NCBI RefSeq assembly: GCF_009905375.1
Contig: NW_027417621.1
Location: 55,704 to 119,703, forward strand
Source: Apium graveolens
Taxonomy: Eukaryota; Streptophyta; Magnoliopsida; Apiales; Apiaceae
Length of the DNA stretch: 64,000 bases
Reading direction: 5' to 3'
Shown: positions 61,901-64,000 of the stretch, in pieces
How positions within the stretch are numbered: the first letter of the stretch is position 1
Layout of the letters: each line of letters starts with the position of its first letter
Position numbers and translations under genes: made by a program
The notes under the pieces: generated by a model
What the model was told of the DNA's origin: nothing
The model's input: the letters and a program-made list of their open reading frames with translations, nothing else
The model's database searches: none

Positions 61901-64000
61901 TTGCACCCTATAAGAGTCACTTTCCACCATATATGCAACAATTGACATGTTAACATCATATACATCTAATTTGACATCCTTTTACCACCTATTAATGCCA
62001 CTTTCATACAAGTTAATTTTGTTTCCACATTTTGGCTCTAATCAACCATGTAAGTCACTGTTCACCATATTAGAGTACCTTTACACCCTATAAGAGTCAC
62101 TTGCGCCATATATTGATACAATTAACATGTTAACATCACGTAAATGCAACTAGACATACTTTAACCACCTCTTGGTACCCCTTTCGTACAACTCAATTTT
62201 GGGCCACATTTGGCTCTAATCAATCATGTAAGTGACTTCTCACCATATTAGAGTCACTTTGCACCTTATAAGAGTCACTTCCATCATATATTGGTACAAT
62301 TACATGTTAACATCATGTACATGCAATTAGAAATCCTTTTACCACCTCTTAGTGCCATATTCATACAAGTCAATTTTGGTCACATTTTGGTTCTAATAAA
62401 CCATGTTAGTCACTTCTCACCATATTAGAGTCACTTTGCGCCCTACAAGAGTCACTTGCCACCATATATGCAACAATTGACATGTTAACATCATATACAT
62501 CCAATTTGACATCCTTTTAACCACCTATTAATGCCTCTTTCATACAAGTAAATTTGTTCCACATTTTGGCTCTAATCAAGCATGTAAGTCATTGTTCACA
62601 CCACACCTTTACACCCTATAAGAGTCACTTGCCCCATATATTGATACAATTAACATATTAACATCACGTAAATGCAATTAGACATCCTTTAACCACCTCT
62701 TGGTACACCTTTCCTATAAGTCAATTTTCGACCACATTTTGGCTCTAATCAATCATGTAAGTGACTTCTCACCATATTAGAGTAACTTTGCACCTTATAA
62801 GAGTCACTTGCCATCATATATTGGTACAATTACATGTTAACATCATGTACATGCAATTAGAAATCCTTTTACCACCTCTTAGTGCCATATTCATACAAGT
62901 CAATTTGGTCTAAATTTTGGTTCTAATTAACCATGTTAGTCACTTCTCACCATATTAGATTCACTTTGCACCCTATAAGAGTCACTTTCCACCATATATG
63001 CAACAATTGACATGTTAACATCATATACATCCAATTTGACATCCTTTTACCACCTATTAATGCCACTTTCATACAAGTAAATTTTTGTTCCACATTTTGG
63101 CTCTAATCAAGCATGTAAGTCATTGTTCACCATTTTAGAGTACCTTTACACCCTATAAGAGTCACTTGCCCCATATATTGATACAATTAACATATTAACA
63201 TCACGTAAATGCAATTAGACATCCTTTAACCACCTCTTGGTACCCCTTTCCTACAAGTCAATTGTTGGCCACATTTTGGCTCTAATCAATCATGTAAGTG
63301 ACTTCTCACCATATTAGAGTCACTTTGCACCTTATAAGAGTCACTTGCCATCATATATTGGTGCAATTAACATGTTAACATCATGTACACGCAATTAGAA
63401 ATCCTTTTACCACCTCTTAGTGCCATATTCATACAAGTCAATTTTGGTCCACATTTTGGTTCTAATTAACCATGTTAGTCACTTATCACCATATTAGAGT
63501 AACTTTGCACCTTATAGAGTCCACTTGCCATCATATATTGGTACAATTAACATGTTAACATCATGTACATTGCAATTAGAAATCCTTTTACCACCTCTTA
63601 GTGCCATATTCATACAAGTCAATTTTGGTCCACATTTTGGTTCTAATAAACCATGTTAGTCACTTCTCACCTAATATTAGAGTCACTTTGCACCCTATAA
63701 GAGTCACTTGCCACCATATATGCAACAATTGACATGTTAACATCATATACATCCAATTTGACATCCTTTTACCACCTATTAATGCCACTTTCATACAAGT
63801 AAATTTTGTTCCACATTTTGGCTCTAATCAAGCATGTAAGTCATTGTTCACCATATTAGAGTACCTTTACACCCTATAAGAGTCACTTTGCCCCATATAT
63901 TGATACGATTAACATATTAACATCACGTAAATGCAATTAGACATCCTTTAACCACCTCTTGTACACCTTTCCTATAAGTCAATTTTGGCCACATTTTGGC
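52910..64000 (+). repeat. ~179-bp satellite array, right block
   Basis: About 62 monomers, continuing to the window edge. It resumes in a different phase from the left flank because of the LINE-3 deletion. A' markers lie at 53674, 57820 and 61407 (23 and 20 monomers apart). The variant TACATCTAAT at 58911 and 61961 gives a 17-monomer step. One monomer near 57.4 kb has a fourth 21-bp subrepeat. From about 62.1 kb onward single-base indels are frequent. Confidence 0.96.
57370..57453 (+). repeat. Monomer with four 21-bp subrepeats
   Basis: Most monomers carry three 21-bp subrepeats of the form AGTCACTT..CACC.TAT.AG. Here there are four in a row: ACTGTTCACC, ACTTTGCACC, ACTTTCCACCCTATAAG and ACTTTCCACCATATATG versions. 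This makes the monomer 21 bp longer and also lengthens the local higher-order spacing by 21 bp. Confidence 0.85.

Noticed and set aside
1..64000. CENP-B box
   Set aside because: I saw no match to the core TTCG....A..CGGG in the monomer types. Centromere identity therefore rests only on size and organisation.

Overview
The window is plant repetitive DNA: a tandem satellite array with a monomer of about 179 bp, all in one orientation, interrupted by three L1-type (non-LTR) LINE retrotransposons and one 258-bp unrelated insert. No ordinary host gene, rRNA or tRNA gene was recognised. The organism is most likely a flowering plant, probably a dicot: the LINEs carry the DUF4283-like plus CCHC ORF1 and endonuclease-RT-zf-RVT ORF2 that are typical of plant L1 elements, and a monomer of ~179 bp arranged in higher-order repeats is typical of plant pericentromeric or centromeric satellites. 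I cannot name the species or prove centromere identity from sequence alone.

Layout: 1-20716 satellite; 20717-27135 LINE-1 (minus strand, full length, decayed, 13-bp target-site duplication); 27136-27764 satellite; 27765-28022 foreign filler, possibly organellar; 28023-33531 satellite; 33532-39878 LINE-2 (minus strand, full length, 14-bp target-site duplication, three frameshifts); 39879-48152 satellite; 48153-52909 LINE-3 (plus strand, 5'-truncated, intact ORF2, ~128-bp target deletion); 52910-64000 satellite. About 46 kb, or roughly 258 monomers, is satellite. Monomers fall into types A, B, C and D. The basic higher-order unit is the A-B-C trimer (538 bp). It is built into an 8-mer (A-D-A-B-C-A-B-C, ~1.435 kb) on the left and into 17-mer (~3.04 kb) and 20-mer (~3.58 kb) super-repeats on the right. 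Each monomer contains three 21-bp subrepeats.

In each LINE the two ORFs lie in tandem, ORF1 upstream of ORF2, separated by only 4-14 nt. ORF1 encodes the RNA-binding protein. ORF2 encodes an endonuclease that nicks the target and a reverse transcriptase that copies the RNA onto it. LINE-1 and LINE-2 share a conserved 5'UTR with a telo-box, and all three share a 3'UTR hairpin.

The most unusual signal is in the N-terminal part of ORF1 of the two full-length LINEs. It holds UBA-like motifs, then a stretch of about 60 residues resembling ubiquitin and ending in the ubiquitin tail VLRLRGG. A second VLRLRGG follows about 40 residues later, directly before a methionine, as at polyubiquitin junctions. 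The motif is kept at protein level while codons differ. This suggests a LINE ORF1 protein carrying ubiquitin-system modules and perhaps cut by host deubiquitinases. That is inference and is set out in the findings.
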